Origin: Temnopleurus reevesii
Taxonomy: Eukaryota; Echinodermata; Echinoidea; Temnopleuroida; Temnopleuridae
Reading direction: 5' to 3'
DNA length: 64,000 bases
Assembly (NCBI GenBank): GCA_036244855.1
Contig: BQKZ01001002.1
Coordinates: 29,583-93,582 of the forward strand
A program made the translations under genes and the position numbers. Each line of letters starts with the position of its first letter. Positions within the stretch are counted from its first letter, which is position 1. Of this stretch, positions 50,167 through 59,541 are shown in pieces. Below the pieces are notes generated by a model. The model did no database searches. It had not been told where the DNA came from and saw only the letters and a list, made by a program, of their open reading frames with translations.

Positions 50167-50601
50167 TAAGAAGCCATTTCAAGTCATGTACGAGCTGGTT
50201 CAACCATGACCGTGCTGGGAAAAAAACAGCTGTGTGGTTGTATAAGCCCCCTTAGATCGTAGTAGATGTTGGAATAGTTTTCTCAATCTATTCAAATTAA
50301 CACATACGCTTCAATCAGTGTAAAGTTCTGACTTTTAGCTTGATCAAACTTAGCAGTCGTTTTATTTTCGAAGTTTAATAGGCGAAGTTTAGACAGGAGC
50401 TTAAAATTAGTACAATTTTGTGACAAAACGCCTGTGGAGTTTGTTTTTTTCTGTGATAAATTCAGCACTTGCGGATTTCTTCTTCTTTTTGCTTGTAATG
50501 AGTTAGCATAAAGTTAGTGATAGCGCCTTTCTTGCTCCAAATATAAGTTGTCCCAAAAAGTTGCAGCTTCACACCACTCGCATATTATGTATCCATCTGT
50601 A

Positions 50602-50734
50602 AATCCCCGGTCACATGGAACCCCGGAAGCAACACGATTTACCCCGACTCTTTGTTCTTAGGCAGTTAACTGTGAATTTACAACGAGTCGGGATGAATCG
50701 TGTTGCATCCGGGGTCCTATGTGACCGGGGCTTT
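50602..50734. mobile_element. GCCCC-GTCACAT-family palindrome
   Basis: 'aatccccggtcacatggaac' to 'gtcctatgtgaccggggctt'; very close to 50036-50166 and 63865-63999. Confidence 0.92.
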
Positions 50735-50984
50735 AGCTTATAGAATTACCGGGAGCAAATTTGAAGCGCCTGAGTAACATTTTTGCATTCATAAATCTCA
50801 TGAGAACATGAGCCCGAAGGATATTGAATGATGTCGATCGTTTCTTCATAGAAATGGGAATTATCAAAATATGAAATGAGTAACTTGATCTGAATTTAAA
50901 GGATTACTATTGTCTTTGAAATAATTGAGAGACAATTGAAATATTGTGGAGGCAGGGGAAATGACGGAGAAAGGAATGAATAGA

Positions 50985-51017
50985 TGGAAAGATAGATAGA
51001 TACTAGTAGATAGATAT

Positions 51018-51090
<73 letters not shown>

Positions 51091-51120
51091 CAGACAAATA
51101 GATAGATGTATAGAGATAGG

Positions 51121-51166
<46 letters not shown>

Positions 51167-51167
51167 T

Positions 51168-51200
<33 letters not shown>

Positions 51201-51212
51201 CAGACAGATAGA
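50985..51212. repeat. (GATA)n microsatellite
   Basis: About 230 bp of GATA tetramers with scattered interruptions (CAGA, TATA). Confidence 0.95.
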
Positions 51213-52751
51213 ATGTCTTTATTCAGAATCTGTATAGTGACCCCAAAGTAAAAAAAAAAGATTTACACGAAAATATATAAAATTATATGTCATACATTAT
51301 TAAAATCAATCTAATATTGAAGAATGTAGGGATAGTGGAAAAAGATAAAGAAAAAAGAGCATTTTAGTTTCATCTATTAATTCATTTGTTACTTATTAAA
51401 ACTTTATTACGGCATCCCATGGGGGAGAGGAGAGAAGGGGCCGAAGAGGGAGGGCAACAGTCGGACATACACTGATAGTCTATCTAACGTAGATGGCGAC
51501 ATGTTAAAATTCAACACGGGTAGACTACCTAAGTGTAAAAAAAAGTGTAACAGAACTTGTAAAAGGAATACATTATTTTGTTTGAAAGACAAATATAACA
51601 ATCTAGTGTGTGCTCGTACACATAACAGATCAAGAATAGAAGACATGGTTACTCTATAACAAGTTTATAAGTATTGGCAAAGTCTTCTATATTTGGCGAA
51701 GAAACATGTTTTCAAAACATATCGACCTCATCTTAATTTACAATCATATTGAGAATAGATCTATGTACAAAAAGAAACCTAAGAAATGCACAGCGAAAAT
51801 TATACACATTAATCCAATACAAGGCTATAAAAATATGCCTTTCATATTTTCTAGAAAAATATGTATCGACATTAATATATCCATTTCTAATTTCTGAAGT
51901 TGGCTATAGATTTAGCATGTGTTTTTGTATTGCTGTTTGTATGTTTTGTTTTTACAGATTAACAAAAATATATCAACAAAGCAAATAGACAAAAACCTCA
52001 TACCTACAATACGGTACATGGTATGGTTGTTAAATATTAAAGCAGACAAATTAATTTAAAAAAAAAACAATTTTTATGATAGAACCACATATTTTAGAAG
52101 ATACACAGATATGTTATTATAGCGATACTTTACCCAGAATGGGGGTTTAATCTATTTACAGGACTTAGAGAAAAACACGTTTCTCCGCAAGTTTGTACAA
52201 GCGTCTATTAACTGGTCATAATTCAATCAGAAATGTATCTTACATTCACAAAGCAAGTTGAATAATAGGGGTATATCATTTAAGTCAAATTCGCTTCAAG
52301 ATTGGCCAAACCCCTTTCGCAAATACGCTCCTCAAATTCCAATTATGTAAAAAATTTAATCCTATTTTGAATTCAGAGAATTGAATCCTTCATACTAGAC
52401 TACTTTATTGTGGGAAAACCAATTCAAATGGGAAAAAACCTTGAGAAACGATTATTCACATTTACTTCGAAACATATAATTGACAAACTATGGTGAGATA
52501 AATCAGAAAGGAACTAAACAAAATCGGCCTTCAAATAAATATTTAGGGGGATTAGACACTTCTCCGGTTAACCAGATTTTGAGTAATGTTTCATTAGCAT
52601 GCATAGCGTAATAGCTAATAATTATCATTGTCAATATCTTCTTCATCATCATTAAAGCCCATGTATAGTTTTGGTAAACATTAAAGAAATGTGAATTTTG
52701 GGGATATATACCATGACATATAGTTTCTATACACATTTCAAGATCCTAGCA
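51213..52751. other. AT-rich unassigned stretch, possibly an old non-LTR remnant
   Basis: Plus-strand frame near 52140 reads NGGLIYLQDLEKNTFLRK, vaguely like the GGL...K segment after the RT domain of L1/Tx1 LINEs, but stops and frame breaks surround it. Minus strand 51407-51646 is a 79-aa ORF of unknown nature. Confidence 0.2.
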
Positions 52752-53005
52752 TATTTTTCTACGAGCGAATTCTTTTAAAAATTTGAATTTGACATTTAAA
52801 TCGTATTTAGCGCCCTCTCTTGGTTATAACAATATTTTGCTTCTTATCGGGCATATAGAAAATTATTTCCAAGATTTTATTAAAGCATGCTAAAAAAGAA
52901 TACATAAAGAATAAATTCTGAAATTTTTATCCAATTCTGTTCATGAGAAGCTGTCCTTTATCAAGAAAGAAAATATTGAATTCGCGTCGGGGGCTACGAC
53001 GCTAA
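52752..53005 (-). repeat. Dispersed repeat, partner of 28965-29200
   Basis: Reverse orientation copy, see the 28.97-kb entry. It runs up to the assembly gap, so its full extent is unknown. Confidence 0.75.
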
Positions 53006-53008
53006 AAT

Positions 53009-53025
53009 NNNNNNNNNNNNNNNNN
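53009..53025. other. Short assembly gap
   Basis: 17 N, upstream of the peptide gene; may hide part of its 5' region. Confidence 0.99.
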
Positions 53026-53071
53026 GCTTATTCTATTGCTCATTATTACTGTTATACTAATGTTTTATCTG

Positions 53072-53150
53072 TTATGTTTTATTCCTTCAGAACCACGAAC
53101 GCACACTTCTTCATATTCCTTACTCCATCGTCGTCGCCTTTGGCTTCTTT
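53072..53150 (+). pseudogene. Decayed duplicate of peptide-gene exon 1 start
   Basis: 'ttccttcag' followed by AACCACGAACGCACAC parallels the true 'gtttcag' AATCATGAACGCAAAC at 53648. Over 29 bases from the splice AG, 22 match. The start codon is ACG here, and the following signal-peptide region has drifted into Ser-rich triplet sequence that runs into an ATC/ACC microsatellite. The longer reading frames also correspond: MFYSFRTTNAHF here versus MFLCFRIMNANA at the gene. No function is expected. Confidence 0.4.
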
Positions 53151-53154
53151 AAAA

Positions 53155-53425
53155 TCATCATCATCATCATCATCAGTACCATCACCATCACCATCACCAC
53201 CACCACCACCACCACAACCACAATCATCACAATCAACAATATCACCAATATCATCATAACTATCTTCATCACTAACGCCACCACGACCACTAACACCATT
53301 ATCATGATTATCAATCCACTACCACCACCTCAACCACCATCACCATCACCAAGACCAACAGCAACACACACCACTACCACTACCAATACCACCACCACAA
53401 TCGCCATCAATTTCATCACTAACAT
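53155..53425. repeat. ATC/ACC triplet microsatellite in the 5' part of the peptide gene
   Basis: Imperfect CAT, CAC and ACC triplets, between the decayed exon copy and exon 1. It probably lies in an intron if the 5'UTR exon is upstream. Confidence 0.9.
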
Positions 53426-53647
53426 TATCATCACCATGATCCTCATCTTCCAAAGGATAGACATGACCCGATCTAAGATCTTCTCATGTTGCAATGACCA
53501 GTTCCGAGATTTCGCAATCTGAGCATTTCTTCTATAAGAGATGTAGACATAACGAGATGATTATCTGGACATCTGTTGGCACTTTTAAGCTTCCATAGTT
53601 ATCACAAATGTTAAAATTAACAAATATTTCATGTTTTTATGTTTCAG

Positions 53648-53759
53648 AATCATGAACGCAAACGCCCTCACATTCCCCCTAGCGGTGGCTATCTTTCTTG
53701 TCGGCCTAGCCGTGCTACCAGGCATGCTTGCAGATGACGGACTCGCAGATGATGAACAG
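53648..53759 (+). CDS. Peptide gene exon 1 (start codon and signal peptide)
   Basis: An acceptor-like tract 'tttttatgtttcag' ends at 53647 and the first ATG is at 53652, so the start lies in an internal exon and a non-coding first exon should lie upstream. The 36 codons hold the signal peptide and the first acidic residues. The donor is CAG|gttggt at 53760, phase 0. An upstream in-frame ATG at 53631 would lie within the acceptor tract, so 53652 is preferred. Confidence 0.68.
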
Positions 53760-56700
53760 GTTGGTATCAATAGGGCAGTCAAACTACACACTAACAGACT
53801 GATTCCATTCTGTTCTCAAACCACATCAACAAAATTGTAACATTAGCGGATCCAGGGGGCGTCCCGGCGCACGCCCCCTATTCCTCTGCCCCCAAAAATG
53901 AAAGAAAGAGGGGAAAACGAGAGGGAATTAGGCGGTATATCACTCACTTTATTATGTTTTTTAGAAATAGGGTCTTAGATGGCAGGAAATGGCATTTAAG
54001 AATAATATGTCGATTCGTTCCGGGAAAAAATGAAAATTTAATATCATTTTCGGGAACAAATCAACATTTAGTATGTGCCACCCCCCCCCCTTGTAATCAT
54101 ACACTTTTTTTTATTCCGTTTAAAATCTCATGTTTAAAGGTTATTTTTCTCTATCTCAAATGTGCAAATTCATCGATTAAACAAATTCGAACAATGAACT
54201 ATAATCAACGTTACTCTAATTCAATTATTTATCAATTTATCATCCTCCTATTATCTAAAGGAGAGCTGTTAATTTGTTTGTTTGTTTGTTTGTTTGTTCC
54301 ACTACTCCTCCCAGATCCTTGGGGGGATCTTGACCAAACTTGGTGGGTGTATGAAGGGGAACCCCAGAATTGCCCTTGAGGGGTTGGTTTTGTGAAAGGT
54401 CAAGGTCANTACCACATAGCACTTACACAAAACTGCTAGCGATACCACGGCGCGTAGCGCCGGGTATTGCTAGTTATTTTGAATTTAAGATTTCAGTTTG
54501 ACAATAGGGTGTGATCAGCTGGAAGATGTTATTACCCAATTACACAAGCGACCGATCGCGCACCATATACGATGCGTTGACCAATGAGCTATAAGAATGC
54601 AATATTTACAGTCATTGTGGCTCAATGCTATTTACAGTGCATAAATAAGAAACATTTTAAGTTCACTTTGAATTTAGTAAACTCTTAAATTTGTTAACTT
54701 TACCTGGAGGCGTTTTCTCCACAGTATATATAACTACGCTTTAAAAGCTCATTCACAAAACTACCTTCATCATGACCAAAAGAAATAATAACTAGCATCA
54801 AAGAAATTGAACATACTTTCACTGGACAGATAATTTTATTCATTCAATACTTTGCTGTTCATGAACAAACGTTTTCTCTCCATTCACTTTAAAAGCTCAT
54901 TCACGAGACTACCTTAATCATGACCAAAAGAAATAATAACTAGCATCAAAGAAATTGAAAATGCTATCACTAGAGACATAATTCTATTCATTCATTCAAT
55001 ACTATTACTGTTCATAAACAAACGTTTTCTCTCCATTCACTGATTCGATTCCAATAATTTGATAATCTTGGTTCAGACAACCTTGCAGTTTTTAGTTTAA
55101 ACATCATTTGGCTTAGCCCCCCCCCCCTCCCTCCATCCTTCAGTCTATTTTCCGTTATATCAAACGCGTTTTGTTCATATGTTATACCCTACGGGGTTCC
55201 TTGTGAAGGGAAGAATCCGTCATTCATAGCATGGGGATTCATTCATTAGCCCAATTTCATATTTCTCGACGAAAACATGATAAAAATATGATTAAGGTTG
55301 AATGTTCCATGACGCATTGCTCATGTTTTTCGAACCGTACATGAATTTCCCCATAGACATACTAGACAGACAGTATATTCTGCTTTATCCTAACAAAGGA
55401 ATGCAATTCTGAAAAACAAGATTTGATGTAAGTCAAGAAAACGTTTTTCAAAACCCTTCAAAATCTTCGGATACAAAGCAATAAATGTCACATCATTAAA
55501 AAAGAAAATTGCGCTAAAAAACAATACTCCCATTAAAATGTAAACAGATATCTGAAGTGAAAATATTAATGAAAAAAAAAACATCATTAAATTAATTTCT
55601 CTAGAAGACGGCTTCTCGGTACAACGAGTTATCTTTCTTGGAAATGTGAGTGGTCCTGAAAAAGGCCCACCCTTTTTAGTAGTTCATTTTTAGGACCACT
55701 CACATTTCCAAAGAAAGATAACTCGTTGTGTCGTGAAGCCTTCTTCTCATTATTCATCCACGAGTGAAACATTCTAGCAATATTTGAATTCAATTTAACA
55801 TTGAGTGCCTTGAAGCGCCTACTGGAATACTCCCCAGGGAGTGGAAATTGCGCATGCATAGTATGCTTGGAGGCTTGAATCCAATAAACCGGGATAATAA
55901 TAGCTTTGTTTTATTGCAGGGCCCGCTTGGAGAACAGTTGGATGAACTGAAGCAGCTACCCTGAGTAGTGGTGTAGTGGTTCTGACTCTCGCCTTTCAGG
56001 CAGAAGTCTTCGATTCGATTACTACCCATGCCGTTAATTTCCTTCAGCAAGAAATTCATCCACACTTTGCTGCACTCCACCCAGGTGAAAAATGGGTAGC
56101 TGGCAGTAATTTATTCCTTGAAATGCCAAGTGAGCTGGTGGCTACTGGGCTAGAGCCAGGGTGATGATAGTTTAAAGCGCCTTGAGCACTCAGCAATGAG
56201 CGTGGATAAGTGTGCTATATAAATTGCATAATATCATTATTATTATTACACTTGAATTTATTTTCCCTAATTTTTCAATTTTTCCCAACAGCTTGACACA
56301 ATGGAGATCAGAAGCCCACAAGACGTTGATCTAAGATATCTTCTCCAGAACTTCCTTGACAACCGTGATACCCGCTCATGGAGCCCCCTTAGGAACACAA
56401 ACCAATGCGCGTGAGTATAATGGGATCACTTTGTGGAGAGTAATGGGGTGTTGTTCAAAATCAATTGCAAATCACCTGCATCTTTGCGAGTTGTAACGCG
56501 CATTTTAATCTAAAAAGATGGGCATGAAACAATGATTTTGATTGGCGCGTTCCGATCAACTGCAACTTGCGATCATTTGCAAGTTTTGAACAACACTCCA
56601 TTGGGCATGTTGGGGCTCGTTGACAAAAAAACTTGTTGTCATAGAAAACTCTCGCAAACTGCATGCCAGAGTTTTCCCCTGTGCCAAAGTCTATGGCAAA

Positions 56701-58375
56701 ACTGCTATTTACCAGAGTTTTCTATGGCAAAACATTGTATGCAACAGGCCCCCCTTGTCGGTGTTTCACCAAGTTACGAAGACTTTAATAAGACAGTTGT
56801 GCTGAGGGATTGACATACACTCCTCGTTCTTTAACGTGTTTAAATTGTTCGTATACTGTCTTGGTGAAATTCCGCCCTGGATTGTAAATATTACAAATAT
56901 TCAACGCAAAGATAATAATTGTCAAGCACAATAATCGATACCAGTTGTTCCTTAAGTCTTTCGTATCTTGGCGAAACACCGTAAGCTGTTGGGATATAGG
57001 GCTAGGATTCTCGACTCTATATACGCACGAATGATGACCCTTTCGCAGTGCTAACTCAGCGGCGCAGAGGTTATCATTGAGTGGGTGAAACGGTCACCAG
57101 CCGTTCGTAGAGGAGTCCAGTTTAGTTCTAAGTGAATAGCTGTTTTTTCTCTTCTACTCCACGCTCGCGCACTGCCTGAACTTCGAGGGCGACAAGCACA
57201 GTCATTATAAGACCCCAGTCACATAGGGCCCCGGAAGCAACGCGATTCGACACGATTTCAATTCTATGTTCAGTTCACAGTTATATGCCTGCGAACAAAG
57301 AGTCGTGTTGAATCGTGTTGCTTCCGGAGGCCCTATGTGACCCGGGGCTAAGTCAGAGTGTTCGGGTACGGGTCACTGAACTCTGGGTTACATGGAAGTG
57401 TTTATCGCCCTCTAGACTCATGTCGCGGGGGCATGGAGAGAGAGAGAGAGAGGAACACCTATTCATTCAGCAAGTCCTTAACTGGACTGCCATCACCGTC
57501 ATTATCTCCATCACCATCATCATTATCACCATCACCATCACGATCATCATCATCATCATAATCACCGTCACCACCATCATCACTACCATCATCATCACCA
57601 CCATCACCATCACCATCACCATCATTATCACCATCATCATCATCAACATCATCATCATCATCATCATAATCATAATCACCGTCACCATCATCTTCATCAT
57701 CACCATCACCATCACCATCATCATCATTACCATCATCATCATCATCATTATCATCATCACCAGCATCATCATCATCATCCCCATACGCTTAGCAATACGT
57801 ATTTGATATTCGGCATTTGCGTTACAGAGAGAGGAGAAAGAAGTCCGGAAAATGGTCAGGTTCGTCACGGTTCGGATGCTGATGATCTGTAAACGTAGCA
57901 TGATGTTACCCTATTGGATAATAGGGACTTTTAGCATAGAAGACGGGAGGGCCGATCACAACGTTAGCTCTATTAAGGTCCGTTCCAGAAGGGTGCACCA
58001 ACACAACGCTACTTCTTGACTGGACCTTAGAGCTAACGTTGTGATCGGCACTCCCGTCTTGTTTGCTACAAGTCCCTAGTAATGGCAATGCGGGAACTAC
58101 AGATAATATAGCAAAATATATATTACTTTTGTATATACTCTCTTTCTGATTGATATATTTTTCTCTTCTGTTTTCTCTTTACAAGTGGTGACAAGTGCCG
58201 ATTTGCCTGGAAACGTGGATTCGAAGCCCCAGCATCTTCCAGGATAAACGCCAGGGGAGCTCCGGCATGGGCTGCATCCCAGTTCAGCAATGGTGGCTGC
58301 AGAGGATCTAACTGTTTAACTGGATGGAAACGAGGCTTCAAAGTCCTTCCTAAACTCAACGACGATGACAATTAG
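53652..58375 (+). CDS. Secreted neuropeptide/hormone-like precursor, 138 aa, spliced; family unrecognised
   Basis: Coding exons 53652-53759, 56292-56410 and 58186-58375 join in frame (108+119+190 nt) to 138 codons plus TAG. Residues 1-28 are a signal peptide: hydrophobic core LAVAIFLVGLAVLPGM, likely cut after A28 before an acidic DDGLADDEQ stretch. Residues 37-70 form a leucine- and acid-rich spacer with mono-arginine sites. Two modules follow, C75-A-G-D-K-C80-R-F-A-W84-KR-GF and C114-R-G-S-N-C119-L-T-G-W123-KR-GF, i.e. C-x-G-x2-C-x3-W then the dibasic KR. The tail is acidic (NDDDN). Cleavage at KR would release two peptides, each with a six-residue disulfide ring and a free C-terminal Trp, since no Gly precedes KR for amidation. 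The ring has vasopressin/oxytocin size, but neurophysin and the Pro-x-Gly tail are absent. Precursor architecture and splice phases are read directly; neuroendocrine function is inferred. An upstream 5'UTR exon is expected but not located. Confidence 0.72.
54241..54474 (+). mobile_element. Helitron-type 3' terminus
   Basis: GGCGCGTAGCGCC (54449-54461) is a short hairpin followed by 'gggtattg' and CTAG (54470-54473), then T. A hairpin about 10 bp before a terminal CTRR followed by T is the Helitron 3' hallmark. Upstream 'cttgaccaaacttggtgggt' and 'gtgaaaggtcaaggtca' are probably part of the element. The 5' TC end was not identified. It lies in intron 1 of the peptide gene. Confidence 0.55.
54739..55042. 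repeat. About 150-bp tandem duplication in intron 1
   Basis: 'ctttaaaagctcattcac', 'catgaccaaaagaaataata', 'actagcatcaaagaaattga' and 'caaacgttttctctccattc' occur in both units. Confidence 0.9.
55603..55747. mobile_element. Long inverted repeat in the intron before the candidate cassette exon
   Basis: Left arm 'agaagacggcttct', 'acaacgagttatctttctt', 'gaaatgtgagtggtcct'; right arm 'aggaccactcacatttc', 'aaagaaagataactcgttgt', 'gaagccttcttct'. About 60-bp arms and a 25-bp loop. RNA from it would fold into a stable hairpin. Confidence 0.8.
55920..55964 (+). other. Candidate 45-nt cassette exon ending in TGA, abutted by a SINE
   Basis: After the acceptor 'ttttattgcag' the sequence reads, in the frame set by exon 1, GPLGEQLDELKQLP followed by TGA, then GT at 55965. 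The stretch is exactly 45 nt and phase 0 on both sides, and its acidic composition matches the precursor spacer. Inclusion as it stands would stop translation at residue 50, before both Cys-Trp modules. The tRNA-like head of a SINE starts within a few bases of the 3' edge and may supply or have replaced the donor. It could be a poison exon, a dead exon, or a sequencing or allelic error in the last codon. Confidence 0.35.
55965..56247 (+). mobile_element. tRNA-derived SINE inserted at the edge of the candidate exon
   Basis: Head 'ggtgtagtggttctgactc', degraded B-box ('cttcgattcgattacta'), body 'caagaaattcatccacac', 'gccttgagcactcagcaa', tail 'gtgctatataaattgcat' plus ATT. It lies between 55964 and the acceptor of the next coding exon. 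Confidence 0.85.
56292..56410 (+). CDS. Peptide gene second supported coding exon (spacer and first Cys)
   Basis: Acceptor 'ttttcccaacag' at 56291 and strong donor GCGC|gtgagt at 56411. It encodes 39 codons plus two bases. The content is a prohormone-like spacer with DLRYLLQNFLDNR near its middle, then SPLR-NTNQC, so the first module begins at the exon end and its Ala codon is split across the intron (phase 2). R70 before N71 is the most likely N-terminal processing site of peptide 1. Confidence 0.68.
56442..56602. mobile_element. MITE copy 2 (pair with 24034-24190)
   Basis: AATGGGGTGTTGTTCAAAA and TTTTGAACAACACTCCATT are inverted ends; interior GTAACGCGCATTTTAAT and 'catgaaacaatgattttgat'. 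Confidence 0.8.
56611..56754. mobile_element. Palindromic element (GGGGCTCGTTGACA)
   Basis: 'ttgtcatagaaaactctcgc' at the left and 'agagttttctatggcaaaac' at the right are inverted; ends 'ggggctcgttg' / 'gcaacaggcccc'. Confidence 0.65.
56758..56983. mobile_element. TGTTTCACC fold-back element
   Basis: CGGTGTTTCACCAAGTTACG and 'cgtatcttggcgaaacaccg' are inverted ends, with 'aagactt' / 'aagtctt' inside. Same family as the array at 6190-6845. Confidence 0.8.
57209..57351. mobile_element. GCCCC-GTCACAT-family palindrome in the last intron
   Basis: 'agaccccagtcacatagggc' to 'ccctatgtgacccggggct', with 'cggaagcaacgcgattcgac' / 'gttgaatcgtgttgcttccg' arms. Confidence 0.9.
57485..57785. repeat. ATC/ACC triplet microsatellite in the last intron
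   Basis: Long imperfect CAT/CAC array; the source of spurious Ile/Thr- and Met/Val-rich ORFs on the two strands. Confidence 0.95.
57918..58083. mobile_element. Palindromic element in the last intron (AGGGACTT)
   Basis: Left arm 'agaagacgggag', 'gccgatcacaacgttagct', 'aaggtcc'; right arm 'ggacctta', 'agctaacgttgtgatcggc', 'ctcccgtctt'; outer 'agggactt' / 'aagtccct'. It ends about 100 bp before the last coding exon. Confidence 0.8.
58186..58375 (+). CDS. Peptide gene last coding exon (both Cys-Trp modules, stop)
   Basis: Acceptor 'ttttctctttacaag' ends at 58185. The exon completes the split Ala codon and encodes the rest of module 1, a spacer rich in Ala, Ser and Arg, module 2 and the acidic tail, ending at TAG 58373-58375. 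Both modules end in WKRGF, spelled with different codons (TGGAAACGTGGATTC versus TGGAAACGAGGCTTC). That suggests an old internal duplication kept at protein level. No canonical AATAAA was seen in the next 300 bases, so the 3' end is undefined. Confidence 0.72.
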
Positions 58376-59317
58376 GGACTGAATCATCCCATAAACTATG
58401 AACTCTAGCAATCAAAGTCATATATTTTATCTCTTATAGAAATTCCAAGAGCATAGAGCATCTTATACGTTTTTTCAAACTTTGTTATTTTCCCATTTTC
58501 TTGCTTCGTATAAAACGACGCTTCTAATTTATCAAAAACGTCTATCTTGTAAATAAGTCTTTTTCAGAATGTTTGTGCAATAGCCCTTGTAATCTTTTAG
58601 AAGTTTCTTACAAATTTATTTTAGAGACTTCGTCATCTATTAATAGCTTACGAATCTCGTTTCCGATATATTTCTTCATGTATACACTCTGAGAAAAGCT
58701 GGGTAGAATTATCACGGAATGTGCAGCATGCTATCCAAACAACTATTGGTTGAATTTAATCAACTTTAGGAAATTTCCATCAAAAGTTGGACGTATCTTT
58801 AACCAATAGTTCTGTGGACAGTATATCACACATTGTTTGGTAAACATTTGCCCAAATTATGGAAGAATGTAGCAAAACACTGCAAAGTAAGTTCACTTCA
58901 ATCAAAAAGAACATTAAAAATGTTCAATAACGATTCGGTTAATGTTGTTTAGTTTCATAACGATGTTGGCAACATGTCTAGATATCAGTCCAGACGTAAT
59001 CAATATTACTACACAGTGAAAACATGATTGCATAGCATTGGACCACTTTTCGTTGTCTATAAGAGCATCATCAAAAGTATACGGAAAGAGTTTAAATCGA
59101 CTCAATTCCCTTGTTATAACAAAAGCTATCGCTAGAATAATTTAGGTAATAGCATTTAAGATCATGAAAGTTATTGTACGGCGTGCTGAACTTATGAATT
59201 CCAAAGCATGTAGTTCAACAGAATCATTATTTGCTATTCTTGGTCCTACCATTTTTAGAATGCAGTAGTTTCCATCTTACTTCTTCGTAAGTGTGTCTGG
59301 TATAATGTATCTCCTTA
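58376..59317. other. 3' flank of the peptide gene
   Basis: Presumed 3'UTR followed by intergenic DNA. Minor imperfect palindrome ('aactattggttgaa' / 'taaccaatagtt') at 58740-58813. No polyadenylation signal assigned. Confidence 0.4.
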
Positions 59318-59541
59318 AAGGCTGACTCACACCTTTGCGTTTTCAGCCTGCGTCGGCGTAGTGTTTTTGGAAATAAAATGGCTCCCTAGACGCACAGCGT
59401 ACGCAGATCAGACGATGGATAGACATTCGGCTTGCGCTTAACGAGCGTACGCCGAGCGTCAGTCCACCGTATGACGTGCGTCTTTGTGCGTCAAGGAAGC
59501 GTTATTAATTTCTAAAAACGCAAAGGTGTGAGTCGGCCTAT
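59318..59541. mobile_element. AAGGCTGACTCACAC-family palindromic MITE
   Basis: AAGGCTGACTCACACC to 'aaaggtgtgagtcggccta', TA flanks. Inner arms 'gacgatggatagac' / 'gtcagtccaccg' are degraded. Confidence 0.85.

Noticed and set aside
57315..57901. Long Ile/Thr-rich (+) and Met/Val-rich (-) ORFs
   Set aside because: Translations of the ATC/ACC triplet array and a neighbouring palindrome inside the peptide-gene intron.
53652..58375. Assignment of the peptide gene to the vasopressin/oxytocin family
   Set aside because: The ring size fits (C-x4-C), but there is no neurophysin domain, no Pro-x-Gly amide end and two copies per precursor. Somatostatin, urotensin and MCH types do not fit the Cys spacing either.
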